37,690 bases of DNA from Halioglobus sp. (GTDB lineage: Bacteria > Pseudomonadota > Gammaproteobacteria > Pseudomonadales > Halieaceae), in contig JAGRIK010000295.1 in NCBI GenBank assembly GCA_020443325.1, positions 1 through 37,690 of the forward strand. Reading direction: 5' to 3'. Positions within the stretch are counted from its first letter, which is position 1. The number at the start of each line of letters is the position of its first letter. Below, in pieces: positions 27,576 through 37,613 of this stretch. The notes beneath the pieces are model-generated. The model was given only the letters and a program-made list of their open reading frames with translations. It made no database searches and was not told the DNA's origin. A program made the translations under genes and the position numbers.

Positions 27576-28726
27576 GACGCTTGCCTCTCTGGCTTTTGCG
27601 GCGACCGGATGTCGTGATCGATGCGCAGCACAAGACCCAACATCGCACAGCACACGATCAGGCTGGTACCCCCATAACTCACAAAAGGCAGCGTCAGCCC
27701 CTTGGTCGGCAACAGGCCGGAACTCACGCCCATGTTGACAAACGCCTGGCCGGAAAACACCAGCGCAACGCCGTAGCAGATGTATGCGCCAAAGGCATTG
27801 TCGGCGCGTATCGCCCGCAGGCCCGTCCACAGAATCCTGCCGATCAGCGCTGCAAAAAGTGCCATCACCACGACGGCACCGACGAAACCGGTTTCCTCGG
27901 CCCAGATGGAGAAAACAAAATCCGTGTGGGCCTCCGGCAGGTAGAACAGCTTCTGCACGCTGTTGCCAAGCCCGACGCCTGTCCACTCGCCGCGCCCGAA
28001 CGCGATCAGCGATTGCGTCAATTGAAACCCGGTGTCGTAGGGATCGGCCCAGGGATCGGTGTAGGCGGTCAAACGCTTGACCCGGTAGGGCTCTGATATC
28101 ACCAGCACCAGCATCGCACCAAGCGCCCCCAGGACCACCACCATGAAGTGCCCGACCTTGACACCGGCGAGGAACAACATGCCTAACGCTGTCGCAGCCA
28201 CAATTACCGTGGCACCGAAATCAGGCTCGATCATCAGCAACAGCGTGGTCGCAAACAGCACCGTCATGGGTTTGAGAAAGCCCTGCCACTTATTGCGCAC
28301 CTCGTGCTCGCGACGCACCATGTAGCCGGCCAGATACACAACCACTGCGAACTTGGCAAACTCCGAGGGCTGCAGGGTAAAAGGCCCCAGCGGCAACCAG
28401 CGCTGGCTGCCATTGACCTCGCGGCCAACGCCGGGAATCAGCACCAGAATCAGCAGCGCCAGCGCCGCAAACAACCACCACCAGCCACTGGACTGCCAGA
28501 ACTCTGTCTTGACGCGGTAGGTCGCGGCGGCCGCAACAATACCGGCAAGCAGGTACACGGTATGTCGCTGGCTGTGATACCACGCGTTCTGGAAATGCCA
28601 CTCCGCATACTCAATCGAGGCGGATGTAATCGCCACCAGGCCCACCAGTAACAGCGCCAGCCCCAACACGGCCAGTGTTGTATCGGGGGCACCAATCGAC
28701 GGGAACTGCCGTGCGGTTATCTTCAC
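27572..28726 (-). CDS. ftsW: Septal peptidoglycan polymerase FtsW (SEDS family)
   Basis: Lipid II polymerase that works with FtsI. About 384 aa with ten expected membrane spans. SEDS blocks are SSIEYAEWHF-like near the N-terminus, GSQRWLPLGPFTLQPSEFAK, LIEPDFGATVIV-like, WTGVGLGNSVQKLFYLPEAHTDF (given in part) and PFVSYGGTSLIVCC. I prefer the GTG start at 28726: it overlaps the murD stop as GTGA and has GGAGG (28734-28738) 7 bases upstream. An upstream ATG at 28756 would add ten residues but lies inside murD without a comparable site. Confidence 0.95.
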   Translation of the reverse strand: MKITARQFPSIGAPDTTLAVLGLALLLVGLVAITSASIEYAEWHFQNAWYHSQRHTVYLLAGIVAAAATYRVKTEFWQSSGWWWLFAALALLILVLIPGVGREVNGSQRWLPLGPFTLQPSEFAKFAVVVYLAGYMVRREHEVRNKWQGFLKPMTVLFATTLLLMIEPDFGATVIVAATALGMLFLAGVKVGHFMVVVLGALGAMLVLVISEPYRVKRLTAYTDPWADPYDTGFQLTQSLIAFGRGEWTGVGLGNSVQKLFYLPEAHTDFVFSIWAEETGFVGAVVVMALFAALIGRILWTGLRAIRADNAFGAYICYGVALVFSGQAFVNMGVSSGLLPTKGLTLPFVSYGGTSLIVCCAMLGLVLRIDHDIRSPQKPERQAS

Positions 28727-30087
28727 TGCCGCACCTCCGCCAGCTGCCTGACGCAAGCGGCAAACGTATTACCGCGCTCGACGTAGCCACTGAACATATC
28801 GAAACTGGCACAGGCCGGGGACAGCAGCACCACATCGCCGCTTTCAGCTTGCTCCGCTGCTGCGGCCACGGCCTCATCCAGCGAGGACACCATCTGTACC
28901 GGTGCAGACGCGGACAGCGCCTGTGCCAGTAGTGGTGCGTCCTCACCCAACAGTAAAAGGAGCTTGCAGTGGCGCGCAACGGCGTTCTGCAGCTGGCTAA
29001 AATCCGCGCCCTTACCCTGGCCACCGGCAATCAGCAGGACATTGCGGTCGCCGCCGAGGCCACCGAGGGCCGCTTCAGTCGCGCCGACATTCGTACCCTT
29101 GGAATCGTTGACATAGCGCACGCCGTCGATGTCAGCAACCCGTTCACAGCGGTGCGGCAGACCCCGGAAGGTGCGCAGCGTAGACAGCATGCTGTCCACT
29201 GGCAGCCCGGCGCAGTAGCCTAACGCTAGTGCTGCAAGCGAGTTGGCCACGTTGTGGCGCCCCGCAAGATTCAAATCCGCTGTAGGCATCAACAGGTCGT
29301 TGCCGTGACTCAGGTACTCCACACCGTCTTCCTGGCGCAGGCCGAAACTACCCGCCTCGGGTTCTGCCATGCACCAGCTCACAACCTGTACATCCGCGCT
29401 GAGCAACGGCACCGTGAGCGGGTCATCCCGGTTCACAACCGCCTTCCTGCAGGCGTTGAATATGCGATGCTTGGCCGTGCGGTAACCCGCTAACGTGCCG
29501 TGGCGATCAAGGTGGTCGGCGCTGACATTCAGCACAGTGGCAACGTCCAGCCCCAGGCGATGCGCGCGTTCCAGCTGAAAGCTGGACAGTTCCAGCACAT
29601 ACAATTCGCGTTCCGGTGCCAGAAGCTCCAGCGCGGGCGTCCCGAGATTTCCCCCGACGCCCACGTCCAGGTTTGCGTCCCGCGCCATCTGGCCCAACAA
29701 TTCAGTCACCGTGGACTTCGCATTGGAACCTGTGATGCCCACTACCGGCGCCTGCGCCTCGCGCACAAACAGGTCTATGTCACCAACGACATCTACCCCG
29801 GCGGCGATCGCGTCCACAACAATACCTGCATCCATCGCAATGCCAGGACTGACGATCAGCTCGACGGCAGCGGTGATGATTTCCTGCGGGTACTGCCCGG
29901 TATACACCTCAACGCCTGGCATCTCGCGGCGAAATTCAGCGAGCCCGGGCGGCTGCTCACGCGTGTCCACAACCGCAAAGGCCAGGCCGCGCTGCTGCAA
30001 AAAACGCGCGCAGGACAGGCCAGTGGCGCCTAAACCGACCACTACCCGGTACTCACTGTCAGCTATCTTTTGCGAGGCCACTTTCAT
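28723..30087 (-). CDS. murD: UDP-N-acetylmuramoylalanine--D-glutamate ligase MurD
   Basis: Adds D-Glu to UDP-MurNAc-L-Ala. About 454 aa. The N-terminal VVVGLGATGLSCARFL is followed by the ATP loop GSNAKST (120-126), the variant also found in Pseudomonas, then NVSADHLDRHG and VRYVNDSKGTNVGATEAAL. The ATG at 30087 has AGGTGAGA just upstream. A GTG at 30093, next to the mraY stop, would add two residues. Confidence 0.96.
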   Translation of the reverse strand: MKVASQKIADSEYRVVVGLGATGLSCARFLQQRGLAFAVVDTREQPPGLAEFRREMPGVEVYTGQYPQEIITAAVELIVSPGIAMDAGIVVDAIAAGVDVVGDIDLFVREAQAPVVGITGSNAKSTVTELLGQMARDANLDVGVGGNLGTPALELLAPERELYVLELSSFQLERAHRLGLDVATVLNVSADHLDRHGTLAGYRTAKHRIFNACRKAVVNRDDPLTVPLLSADVQVVSWCMAEPEAGSFGLRQEDGVEYLSHGNDLLMPTADLNLAGRHNVANSLAALALGYCAGLPVDSMLSTLRTFRGLPHRCERVADIDGVRYVNDSKGTNVGATEAALGGLGGDRNVLLIAGGQGKGADFSQLQNAVARHCKLLLLLGEDAPLLAQALSASAPVQMVSSLDEAVAAAAEQAESGDVVLLSPACASFDMFSGYVERGNTFAACVRQLAEVRQ

Positions 30088-30093
30088 TCTCAC

Positions 30094-31176
30094 CTAGCGC
30101 AACTTCAACGTTGCCAGCCCGAACAGGACCAGCATCACCGTGATAATCCAGAACCGCACAATCACGCGCGGCTCCGGCCAGCCTTTCAATTCGAAATGGT
30201 GGTGGATCGGCGCCATGCGGAAGACCCGCTTGCCGGTCATCTTGAACGACGCCACCTGGACAATCACCGACACGGTTTCCAGCACAAAAATGCCGCCCAT
30301 AATGAAAAATACGATTTCATGCCGGGTAATCACCGCCACCGTGCCCATCGCGGCGCCGAGCGCCAGTGCACCGACATCACCCATAAACACCTGTGCGGGA
30401 TAGGTGTTAAACCACAGGAACCCGAGTCCGGCACCGGCGATACCGCCGCAGAACACCGCCAGCTCCCCGCTGCCAGCGATATAGGGAATATGCAGGTAGT
30501 TCGCAAAATCTACGCGCCCGGTGAGATAGGCAATAATTCCCAGCGCCGTACCGACCAGCACTGTCGGCAAAATGGCCAGGCCGTCCAGGCCGTCGGTCAG
30601 GTTTACCGCATTGCTCGCGCCGACAATGACGAAGTACGCCAGCAGAATAAAAAGCGGCCCCATGCTCCAGGCGAAATCCTTGAAGAACGGAATGTATAGC
30701 TCGGTCGTGGCGGGCGTATCAAACCCCAGGAACAGATAAAGCGCCGCGGCCAACCCGATCAGGGACTGCCACAAATATTTCCAGCGCGCGGGCAGACCGC
30801 GCGAGTTTTTCTCGACGACCTTGCGGTAATCATCGACCCAGCCAACCGCGCCGAATGCCGCCGTCACCAGCAACGCCACCCACAGGTAGGGGTTGCGCAG
30901 ATCGCCCCACAAGAGGCAGGACACCGCGATGGCCACCAGAATCAGGGCGCCGCCCATCGTCGGCGTACCCGCCTTGCTCAGGTGGCTCTGCGGACCATCG
31001 TCGCGCACGGACTGGCCCATCTGGTAAAACTTCAGCCGGCGTATCATCACCGGGCCCACCATCAGGGAGATCAGGAGAGCGGTACCCGCCGCAAGAATTC
31101 CGCGCAGCGTCAGATACTGGAATACGCGAAACACGCTCTCGTACTGGGTGAGGTATTCTGCCAGCAGCATCAGCAT
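30094..31176 (-). CDS. mraY: Phospho-MurNAc-pentapeptide translocase MraY
   Basis: Inner-membrane enzyme that transfers phospho-MurNAc-pentapeptide to undecaprenyl phosphate, giving lipid I. 360 aa, the usual length, with about ten spans. Motifs are [52 protein letters not shown] and [15 protein letters not shown]. It lies 2 bases after murF. Confidence 0.98.
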   Translation of the reverse strand: MLMLLAEYLTQYESVFRVFQYLTLRGILAAGTALLISLMVGPVMIRRLKFYQMGQSVRDDGPQSHLSKAGTPTMGGALILVAIAVSCLLWGDLRNPYLWVALLVTAAFGAVGWVDDYRKVVEKNSRGLPARWKYLWQSLIGLAAALYLFLGFDTPATTELYIPFFKDFAWSMGPLFILLAYFVIVGASNAVNLTDGLDGLAILPTVLVGTALGIIAYLTGRVDFANYLHIPYIAGSGELAVFCGGIAGAGLGFLWFNTYPAQVFMGDVGALALGAAMGTVAVITRHEIVFFIMGGIFVLETVSVIVQVASFKMTGKRVFRMAPIHHHFELKGWPEPRVIVRFWIITVMLVLFGLATLKLR

Positions 31177-31178
31177 GA

Positions 31179-32546
31179 TCAGTGCTCCCCCGTCGTCAGC
31201 TCGGGCAGCAACGCGAACAACAACTGCTCCATGCCCGCACTGCGTGAACCCTTGATCAGGACGGTATCGCCTTCACCGAACTGCCCCTCCAATGCGCCCA
31301 GGGCCTCTGCCCGGTCCGTAAAATAGCGTCCGTTGGCACCAAAAGCCTTCACACAATTCTCCAGCTGCGGGCCTACGCCCCACAACTGATCGATACCGGC
31401 TTCCTGTGCATAGGCGCCAATTTCCCGGTGGAGGTCGCCGCTGTTCTCTCCCAGCTCGAGCATCGCACCCAACACGAGGGTGCGACGGCCGGAGCAGCTC
31501 GCCAGCATGTCAATCGCGGCGCGCACCGAACCGGGATTGGCGTTGTAGCAATCGTCGATCACCACAGCGCCCGCTGGTGAGCGCAGTGAACGCAGGCGAC
31601 CACTCACGGGCTGCAGCGATTCCAGTCCGTCGCGGATTTCTGTCAGGGAAATATCACAGGCAAGCCCCACTGCAACCGCCGCCAGCGCATTGGCCACGTT
31701 GTGCACCCCAGGCAGTTTCAGGCGCATTGCCATATCGCCAGTGGGCGTGGATACCGTAAAACTCACGCCGTCTATACCGCGGCTTTGCACGCCCCTGGCG
31801 CTGATAGCCGCCGGTTGCTGCAGGCCAAAATCGAGCACAGTGGCAGCCCCTGCACGCTTGCGCCACTGCCTGGCCCACGGCTGGTCAGCGTTAATGATGG
31901 CGATATCGCCGGCGCCCAGCCGATCGTAGATCTCTCCCTTGGCGGCCGCCACGCCCTCGACACTGCCGAAGCCCTCCAGATGCGCAGGCATCGCGTTGAG
32001 CAATAGCGCGACAGTGGGCCGCGCCAGTTCACACAACCAGTCGATATCACCCGCTTTGGCCGCGCCCATTTCCACCACGGCGAACTCATGTTCCGGCCGC
32101 AGCCGCAGCAACGTCAGCGGCACACCGATCTCGTTGTTGTAGTTCCCCTCAGTAGCCAGCGTATCGCCGCGCCGCGCCAGCACCGCGTGCACCATATTCT
32201 TCACAGTCGTTTTGCCGCTGCTGCCCGTAATAGCAACCAGCGGGCCGCCAAACAGATGCCGATTAAACGCACCCAGGCGCCCCAGCGCCCGCTGCGTATC
32301 GTCAACCTGTAACTGCGACAGGGAGCCGGCCACGGGCGCCGTTACCAGCGCCGCTACTGCCCCTTCGCCCTGCACCTGCAACACATAGTCATGGCCGTCA
32401 AAGTGCTCACCCTGCAAGGCCACGAACAAATCGCCGGCGCGCACGGTGCGACTGTCCGTCGACACGCCTGAAAACGACCGGTCATCACCGTACAGTTTTC
32501 CGGCCAGTGGCTCCTGCAGCTCTGACAACGTCATCGGGCGCATCAC
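31179..32546 (-). CDS. murF: UDP-MurNAc-tripeptide--D-Ala-D-Ala ligase MurF
   Basis: Adds the D-Ala-D-Ala made by Ddl. 455 aa. The N-terminal domain has [18 protein letters not shown], then the ATP loop GSSGKTT (108-114), [13 protein letters not shown], and [18 protein letters not shown]. The first two codons are GTG ATG. GGAGG lies 8 bases before the GTG, which also overlaps the murE stop, so the GTG at 32546 is used. Confidence 0.97.
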   Translation of the reverse strand: MMRPMTLSELQEPLAGKLYGDDRSFSGVSTDSRTVRAGDLFVALQGEHFDGHDYVLQVQGEGAVAALVTAPVAGSLSQLQVDDTQRALGRLGAFNRHLFGGPLVAITGSSGKTTVKNMVHAVLARRGDTLATEGNYNNEIGVPLTLLRLRPEHEFAVVEMGAAKAGDIDWLCELARPTVALLLNAMPAHLEGFGSVEGVAAAKGEIYDRLGAGDIAIINADQPWARQWRKRAGAATVLDFGLQQPAAISARGVQSRGIDGVSFTVSTPTGDMAMRLKLPGVHNVANALAAVAVGLACDISLTEIRDGLESLQPVSGRLRSLRSPAGAVVIDDCYNANPGSVRAAIDMLASCSGRRTLVLGAMLELGENSGDLHREIGAYAQEAGIDQLWGVGPQLENCVKAFGANGRYFTDRAEALGALEGQFGEGDTVLIKGSRSAGMEQLLFALLPELTTGEH

Positions 32547-34036
32547 GATACCGCCCTCCCGGCGAGGGCCGCCCGCGCGTGCGCTTCATCACTGAAGGGC
32601 AGGCGAGCGCCATCAACCAGTTGATAATCCTCGTGGCCTTTACCCGCAATCACCACGCAGTCTCCCGGACCAGCTGCCGCGACAGCAGCCGCTATGGCCT
32701 CTGCGCGATCAACCACCAGGCTGTAATCACCCGTGCACCCGGACTCGATGTCGCGCATAATGTGCAGCGGCTCCTCGCTGCGCGGGTTATCGCTGGTGAC
32801 AACCACACGGTCTGACAGCGAACAGGCAACACGTCCCATGACCTGCCGCTTCTCGCGATCCCTGTCGCCACCGCAACCAAACACGGTAACAAGTGAACCG
32901 CGCACATGCGGGCGCAGCGCCATCAGCACCTGCTCCAGCGCGTGGGGCGTGTGCGCGTAATCCACTATCACCTGCAGATCGAGTGTATTGGGTACCAGCG
33001 CCATCCGCCCCGGAACCGGCTGCAACCGGGCTACCGCAGCGAGCACCGCTGGTAATTCCTCGCCAGCGAGAACCAGTGATGCAACTGCTGCCGCCACGTT
33101 TGCGAGATTGAAATCTCCCGGCATCGGGCTGAAAAACTCCGCCACTCCCCAGGGGCTGTGCAGCTCTGCACGCACGCCGTCTGCCTGAAAGTGGGCATTC
33201 TCTATGCGCAGGTCTGCGGCCGCACCGCGCACCGAATAGGTAATAATCTGCGCGCCCGCAGTCACGGCTGAGCGGACGCTGTCGACAAAGGGGTCATCGG
33301 CATTGATCACCGCATATTGCAGGCCTTCACTGGCGAACAGGCGCAGCTTGGCACGCCCGTAGGCATCCATGGTGCCGTGGTAATCCAGGTGATCATGTGA
33401 CAGGTTGGTGAAGATCGCGGTGGTGAATTCCACACCCGTCACCCGGCCCTGTTCGAGCGCGTGTGAGGACACTTCCATACTGACAGCAACGACGCCCTGC
33501 GCGAGCCACTCGGCCAGTTGTCGCTGCAGTGACAGCGCATCGGGTGTGGTGTTGCTCGCCGCGGCGACGTCGTCCCCAAGCGTAGCGCCCAGAGTCCCGA
33601 TCACGCCGCACGGTTTGCCCAGCGCACGCGTCAGCTGGGCCATTATCCGACTTGTCGTTGTTTTGCCATTGGTGCCGGTGACCCCCGTCACATGCATCGA
33701 GTGACTGGGCTTGCGGTAGAAGCGGGCCGCGAGTAAACCGGCCTCAAAATGCAGCTCCGGCAACTCCACCAGTGGCACCGGAATGGCGTCGACAAAGCCC
33801 GCAACCGGCGCCTCGGCCACTACTGCGGCCGCGCCGTTTGCGACCGCCTGCTCGATAAACTGGCGGCCGTCGTGAAGCTCTCCCGGCAATGCCAGGAACA
33901 GGTCCCCGGGCCGCACCTTGCGGCTATCCAGTTGCACGCCGCTGATCATGATGTCGGCAAAAGCGCCATTGTCGCTGCCCAGCAGTTGCGGCAAAGGCAT
34001 CGGCTCTGCCGAAAACGGTTGCCCGACCGACATCAT
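32543..34036 (-). CDS. murE: UDP-MurNAc-L-Ala-D-Glu--meso-diaminopimelate ligase MurE
   Basis: Adds the third residue of the stem peptide. 497 aa. SGVQLDSRKVRPGDLFLAL is near the N-terminus, the ATP loop GTNGKTT is at 121-127, and VSSHALEQGRV and NLSHDHLDYHG follow. SDNPRSEEP contains DNPR, the signature of meso-diaminopimelate rather than lysine specificity. The ATG overlaps the ftsI stop by 4 bases (ATGA). Confidence 0.97.
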   Translation of the reverse strand: MMSVGQPFSAEPMPLPQLLGSDNGAFADIMISGVQLDSRKVRPGDLFLALPGELHDGRQFIEQAVANGAAAVVAEAPVAGFVDAIPVPLVELPELHFEAGLLAARFYRKPSHSMHVTGVTGTNGKTTTSRIMAQLTRALGKPCGVIGTLGATLGDDVAAASNTTPDALSLQRQLAEWLAQGVVAVSMEVSSHALEQGRVTGVEFTTAIFTNLSHDHLDYHGTMDAYGRAKLRLFASEGLQYAVINADDPFVDSVRSAVTAGAQIITYSVRGAAADLRIENAHFQADGVRAELHSPWGVAEFFSPMPGDFNLANVAAAVASLVLAGEELPAVLAAVARLQPVPGRMALVPNTLDLQVIVDYAHTPHALEQVLMALRPHVRGSLVTVFGCGGDRDREKRQVMGRVACSLSDRVVVTSDNPRSEEPLHIMRDIESGCTGDYSLVVDRAEAIAAAVAAAGPGDCVVIAGKGHEDYQLVDGARLPFSDEAHARAALAGRAVS

Positions 34037-35784
34037 GTTCTATCACCTGCTGCGGCCGCGGCAGTTGCGTCCACCGTGCTGATTGCCGAAGGCGGCACAT
34101 TCAACAGCCGCAGCGTTGCACTGGTCATTTCCGAGAAAACAGGTGCCGCTACAGCGCCACCGCCGTAAAGCGCTCCCTTGGGATCATTGATTACGACCAC
34201 AGTGACGATGCGCGGGTTATCAACGGGCGCGATGCCCGCAAACAGGGCGACGTACTTGTTCTTCTCATAACCACCCGGACCCACTTTGTGCACGGTACCC
34301 GTCTTGCCGCCGACCTCGTAACCTGCGACCCGCGCCTTGCGCGCCGTACCGTCTTCATTGGTGACCGCATGGAGCATCGCCATGAGTTTTGCAGCCGTCT
34401 CGGGAGCAATCACCCGCTTGCCCTCCGGCACCTCTCCCTCCACAGCCAACAGCGAAACCCGCTGTTGCACACCGCCATTGGCAAATACAGAGTAGGCACT
34501 GGCGAGCTGCAATGGTGTTGCGGTGATCCCGTATCCGAACGCGAGCGAGACTTTCTCTGTCGCATACCAGCGCGGCCGATTGGGCAAATCACCAGCGCTT
34601 TCACCGGGGAACCCTGTACCGGGCGGCTCCCCGATGCCAAAGCGGTGAAACACTTCCCATATAGGCTCGTGACCGAGGTCCAGCGCGATCTTGGTGACGC
34701 CCACCTGACTCGACTTCTGCAACACCCGCGTCACGCTGATAAGGCCGTAGTTGCGCGGATCGGGATAGACTTTGGGGCCCACACGGATCCGCCCGGGCGA
34801 GGTGTCTATCATCGTCTCGGGGGTGAACCGGCCGCTTTCGAGCGCTGCAACCAGGGTCAGGGATTTCATGGTGGACCCGGGCTCATAGACATCGGTGATC
34901 GCGCGATTACGCATGCCGTCGGGGCTGCCAGACTTCTGCCCGTTCGGGTTGTACACCGGGTAGTTGACCATGGCCAGTACTTCGCCGGTATGACTGTCCA
35001 GCGTGACGACGGTACCGGATTCAGCCCCCAGCGCGGTCACCGCACGCTGCAACTCGCGGTGTTGCACATACTGCAGGCGCAGATCAATACTCAGCCGCAG
35101 ATCCTTGCCGGGCTCTGCCGGCTGCAGCACACCGATATCGCGCACCATTTCGCCGTGCAGATCCTTGATATACTTTTTCTTGCCAGGCTTGCCTTCGAGC
35201 CAATCGTTGTAGGTCAGCTCCAGGCCGGCAATCCCCTCGCCATCGACGTTGGTGAAGCCGACCAGTTGCGCGGCAACCTCACCGGCGGGGTAAAAGCGAC
35301 GATACTCCCGCTCGCTGAAAACACCCGGTATCTTTTTGTCCAGGATTGTTCGTGCGTGTGCCGGTATCTGGTGACGCAACAGATACATGAACTGCTTGCC
35401 CTCGTAACGCGACAATTTTTCCTGCAGTTCCGGCAGCTTCATATCCAGTGCCTGCGCCAGTTCCTCCAAACGCGAGGAGTCCCGGAGCAACTGTGGGTTA
35501 GCCCAGATGGAGACCACGGGGGTGCTCACTGCCAACGGCTCGCCGCGTCGGTCCGTGATCACCCCGCGATAAGCCGGTATTTCCGAGGTGCGCAACGAGC
35601 GCTTGGCGCCCTGGCCCTGCAGGAATTCGTAGCCGTGCTCCAAGTCGAGTATCTGCAGTGACAACACCCGCCACAACAACAGGGCCAGCATCACACAGAG
35701 TACGCCAACGACTGCGTGGAAACGCCACATCGACAGTGGCTGGTTGCTCTCGCCCTTCAGGCGCCGGCTGCTGGCCCCCCTCAT
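34033..35784 (-). CDS. ftsI: Septal peptidoglycan transpeptidase FtsI (PBP3)
   Basis: Class B penicillin-binding protein that cross-links septal peptidoglycan with FtsW. 583 aa. A cytoplasmic tail and one span (~23-45) are followed by the pedestal domain with IPAYRGVITDRRGEPLAVS and the transpeptidase domain. The catalytic SXXK is Ser304-Thr-Met-Lys307 in EPGSTMKSLTLVAAL, and KTG is Lys494-Thr-Gly496. The second motif reads Ser358-Ser359-Gln360 in LQKSSQVGVTK, where most PBP3 proteins have SSN. The start overlaps ftsL by 4 bases. Confidence 0.97.
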   Translation of the reverse strand: MRGASSRRLKGESNQPLSMWRFHAVVGVLCVMLALLLWRVLSLQILDLEHGYEFLQGQGAKRSLRTSEIPAYRGVITDRRGEPLAVSTPVVSIWANPQLLRDSSRLEELAQALDMKLPELQEKLSRYEGKQFMYLLRHQIPAHARTILDKKIPGVFSEREYRRFYPAGEVAAQLVGFTNVDGEGIAGLELTYNDWLEGKPGKKKYIKDLHGEMVRDIGVLQPAEPGKDLRLSIDLRLQYVQHRELQRAVTALGAESGTVVTLDSHTGEVLAMVNYPVYNPNGQKSGSPDGMRNRAITDVYEPGSTMKSLTLVAALESGRFTPETMIDTSPGRIRVGPKVYPDPRNYGLISVTRVLQKSSQVGVTKIALDLGHEPIWEVFHRFGIGEPPGTGFPGESAGDLPNRPRWYATEKVSLAFGYGITATPLQLASAYSVFANGGVQQRVSLLAVEGEVPEGKRVIAPETAAKLMAMLHAVTNEDGTARKARVAGYEVGGKTGTVHKVGPGGYEKNKYVALFAGIAPVDNPRIVTVVVINDPKGALYGGGAVAAPVFSEMTSATLRLLNVPPSAISTVDATAAAAAGDRT

Positions 35785-36104
35785 TGAGGAACAACCTTGT
35801 ACTGCGCCAGGTCAGGCGCCGTCATGCCCAGGTCCCCGCGCGCCACTTTCTCCACCCGGTAATGCGACGCCCAGGTGCTCTGCTCGAGCACCAGGCGACC
35901 GTAATCCTCATGTAAATACCACTGGGAAGATTCCAGTGCCTGCAGCTTCGTGTAGAGGGCGCGGCAGGCATGGGTGGAGTAGATCGCGGCAAACGCAGAC
36001 CCCAGCACCAACACGAGCAGCACAGCATTGCAGAAGAACAGCTGCCGACCGCCCCCCTGCTCGCCCTGTCTCGCGCTTGCGCTTATCACACTGCTGTCAG
36101 CCAC
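35781..36104 (-). CDS. ftsL: Cell division protein FtsL
   Basis: Small bitopic protein of the FtsQLB complex, 107 aa. The cytoplasmic N-terminus (~1-20) is followed by a membrane span (LFFCNAVLLVLVLGSAFAAI, ~22-41). The periplasmic part has a leucine-rich coiled-coil (LYTKLQALESSQWYLHEDYG) and ends ARGDLGMTAPDLAQ, as in other FtsL. The start is a GTG at 36104 with a weak ribosome site. It lies 21 bases after rsmH and overlaps ftsI by 4 bases. Confidence 0.9.
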   Translation of the reverse strand: MADSSVISASARQGEQGGGRQLFFCNAVLLVLVLGSAFAAIYSTHACRALYTKLQALESSQWYLHEDYGRLVLEQSTWASHYRVEKVARGDLGMTAPDLAQYKVVPQ

Positions 36105-36125
36105 GTTAATTACCCAATCACCGGT

Positions 36126-37043
36126 TTAACTTATTTTTTCCGCAACACGCATTACCGCACTGCGCGCACGCACATTTCCCGCGACCTCTTCGCTACTTGC
36201 CCGAACCGCTTTTCCCACCACCCGCATGCGCCGGTTGAGCGCGCTCTCAGTCACCGGCACACCGCGCGGCAATGAATCCCCGCGCGCCATATCGCGCATG
36301 TAACGCTTGACCAGGCGATCCTCCAGGGAGTGAAAACTGATCACCACCAGGCGACCGCCAACGCGCAGTAAATCCAGCGCGACGGACAGGAACAGCTGTA
36401 GATCCTCCAGCTCGCGGTTCACTTTGATACGAATCGCCTGAAAAGAACGGGTGGCAGGATGCTTGTGTTTTTCCCAGCGCGGGTGCGCTTCCTTGACCAC
36501 CTGGGCTAACCGGCCCGTGGTCTCGATGGGGGACTCCTCACGCGCGGCGATAATTGCGGCGGCAATACGGCGCGAGAAACGCTCCTCACCGTACTCCTTC
36601 AACACGCCGGCAATATCCTGCAGATCTGCGTAGGACAGCCATTGCGCCGCGGTTTCCCCGCTGCTGGTGTCCATCCGCATATCCAGAGGGCCGTCGTGCA
36701 TAAAGCTGAAACCGCGATCACTTTCATCAAGCTGCGGGCTGGACACACCCAGATCCAATAAAATGCCATCAACTGCGTCGATCCCCATCCCACGCAGTTG
36801 ATGGGGAAGCTGAGCGAACGACCCGTGGAAAAACTCAAAACGGGGTTCACTCTCTGCCAACTCTTGTGCCACCGCCTGGGCGGCAAGATCCTTATCCACG
36901 CCCAGCACGCGGCCTTCATCATTCAGGCTCTGCAACAGGTAGCGACTGTGTCCACCCCGACCGAAGGTGCCGTCAACATAGAAACCTCCCGGTTGAGTTA
37001 CCAAGGCTTCGACAGCCTCGCGCAACAGAACAGTTTGATGCAT
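36126..37043 (-). CDS. rsmH: 16S rRNA (cytosine1402-N4)-methyltransferase RsmH
   Basis: SAM-dependent methylation of C1402 in 16S rRNA; also known as mraW. 305 aa from the chosen start. Motifs are [65 protein letters not shown] and [14 protein letters not shown]. The ATG at 37043 has AGGTGG 6 bases upstream. A GTG at 37052 beside the mraZ stop would add three residues and has no such site. Confidence 0.96.
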   Translation of the reverse strand: MHQTVLLREAVEALVTQPGGFYVDGTFGRGGHSRYLLQSLNDEGRVLGVDKDLAAQAVAQELAESEPRFEFFHGSFAQLPHQLRGMGIDAVDGILLDLGVSSPQLDESDRGFSFMHDGPLDMRMDTSSGETAAQWLSYADLQDIAGVLKEYGEERFSRRIAAAIIAAREESPIETTGRLAQVVKEAHPRWEKHKHPATRSFQAIRIKVNRELEDLQLFLSVALDLLRVGGRLVVISFHSLEDRLVKRYMRDMARGDSLPRGVPVTESALNRRMRVVGKAVRASSEEVAGNVRARSAVMRVAEKIS

Positions 37044-37052
37044 AGCGACCAC

Positions 37053-37508
37053 CTAGAGCGTGAGCGACATCAGTTCATCGGGCAATTCAGCCTCGGGACC
37101 GGAATCCCGCAGCGCCTGGTCTCGTTCGGCCAGCCAAAGCTCCTCTGACCACAACTCCAATTTTTTCCCCTGGCCGACCAGCACTACTGCTTTATCAAGC
37201 TGCGCATAGTCACGCAGGGATTGCGGCAGCAATAAACGGCCACTGCCGTCCAGCTCAAGATCGGTGGCATAGCCCAGCATCAGTCGCTGAAAGCGTTTTA
37301 CCGCCGGTTTGAGTGCTGGTAAGTTCTGGATTTCTTTCTCGATACGCTCCCACTCGGGCAGCGGGTAAATCACAAGGCAGGTCACTTGAGTATCGATAGT
37401 TACAACCACCTGGCCCTCGGATTGCGCACGCAATGGCTCGCGCTGGCGCGTTGGCATGGCCAATCGCCCCTTGGCGTCCATATTTATGTGCTGTACTCCG
37501 CGAAACAC
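37053..37508 (-). CDS. mraZ: Transcriptional regulator MraZ
   Basis: AbrB-like, ring-forming DNA-binding protein that represses its own dcw operon. 151 aa. Two SpoVT/AbrB-type repeats are seen: FRGVQHINMDAKGRLAMPTR near the N-terminus and GYATDLELDGSGRLLLPQSL in the second half. The GTG at 37508 is used because it gives the family N-terminus (V/M)FRG and has GGGGAAAG just upstream. A GTG at 37523 would add five residues. Confidence 0.94.
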   Translation of the reverse strand: MFRGVQHINMDAKGRLAMPTRQREPLRAQSEGQVVVTIDTQVTCLVIYPLPEWERIEKEIQNLPALKPAVKRFQRLMLGYATDLELDGSGRLLLPQSLRDYAQLDKAVVLVGQGKKLELWSEELWLAERDQALRDSGPEAELPDELMSLTL

Positions 37509-37540
37509 GCTGGCTTTCCCCACTCAGATTTGACTTTTTA

Positions 37541-37575
37541 CCCACAAAAAGCCAAAAAACCCCACATCCTTCCAC
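37541..37575 (-). promoter_or_regulatory. MraZ operator: four boxes at 10-bp steps
   Basis: On the - strand, GTGGA, GTGGG, TTGGC and GTGGG start exactly 10 bases apart (37571-37575, 37561-37565, 37551-37555, 37541-37545). Known MraZ sites are TGGGN pentamers repeated every 10 bases. They lie just downstream of the predicted start point and before mraZ. Confidence 0.8.
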
Positions 37576-37583
37576 TTTTCGAC

Positions 37584-37613
37584 ACTATAGGTCTGCGATC
37601 GAGAATGTGTCAA
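37584..37613 (-). promoter_or_regulatory. Sigma-70 promoter of mraZ / dcw operon
   Basis: A perfect -35 box TTGACA (37608-37613) and -10 box TATAGT (37584-37589) with an 18-base spacer, on the - strand. Transcription would begin near 37577, immediately before the MraZ boxes. The rest of the upstream part to 37690 shows no gene. Confidence 0.8.

Noticed and set aside
26475..27986. 503-residue frame for murG
   Set aside because: The first 137 codons are antiphase to ftsW. The MurG family N-terminus begins at the ATG at 27575, which overlaps the ftsW stop.
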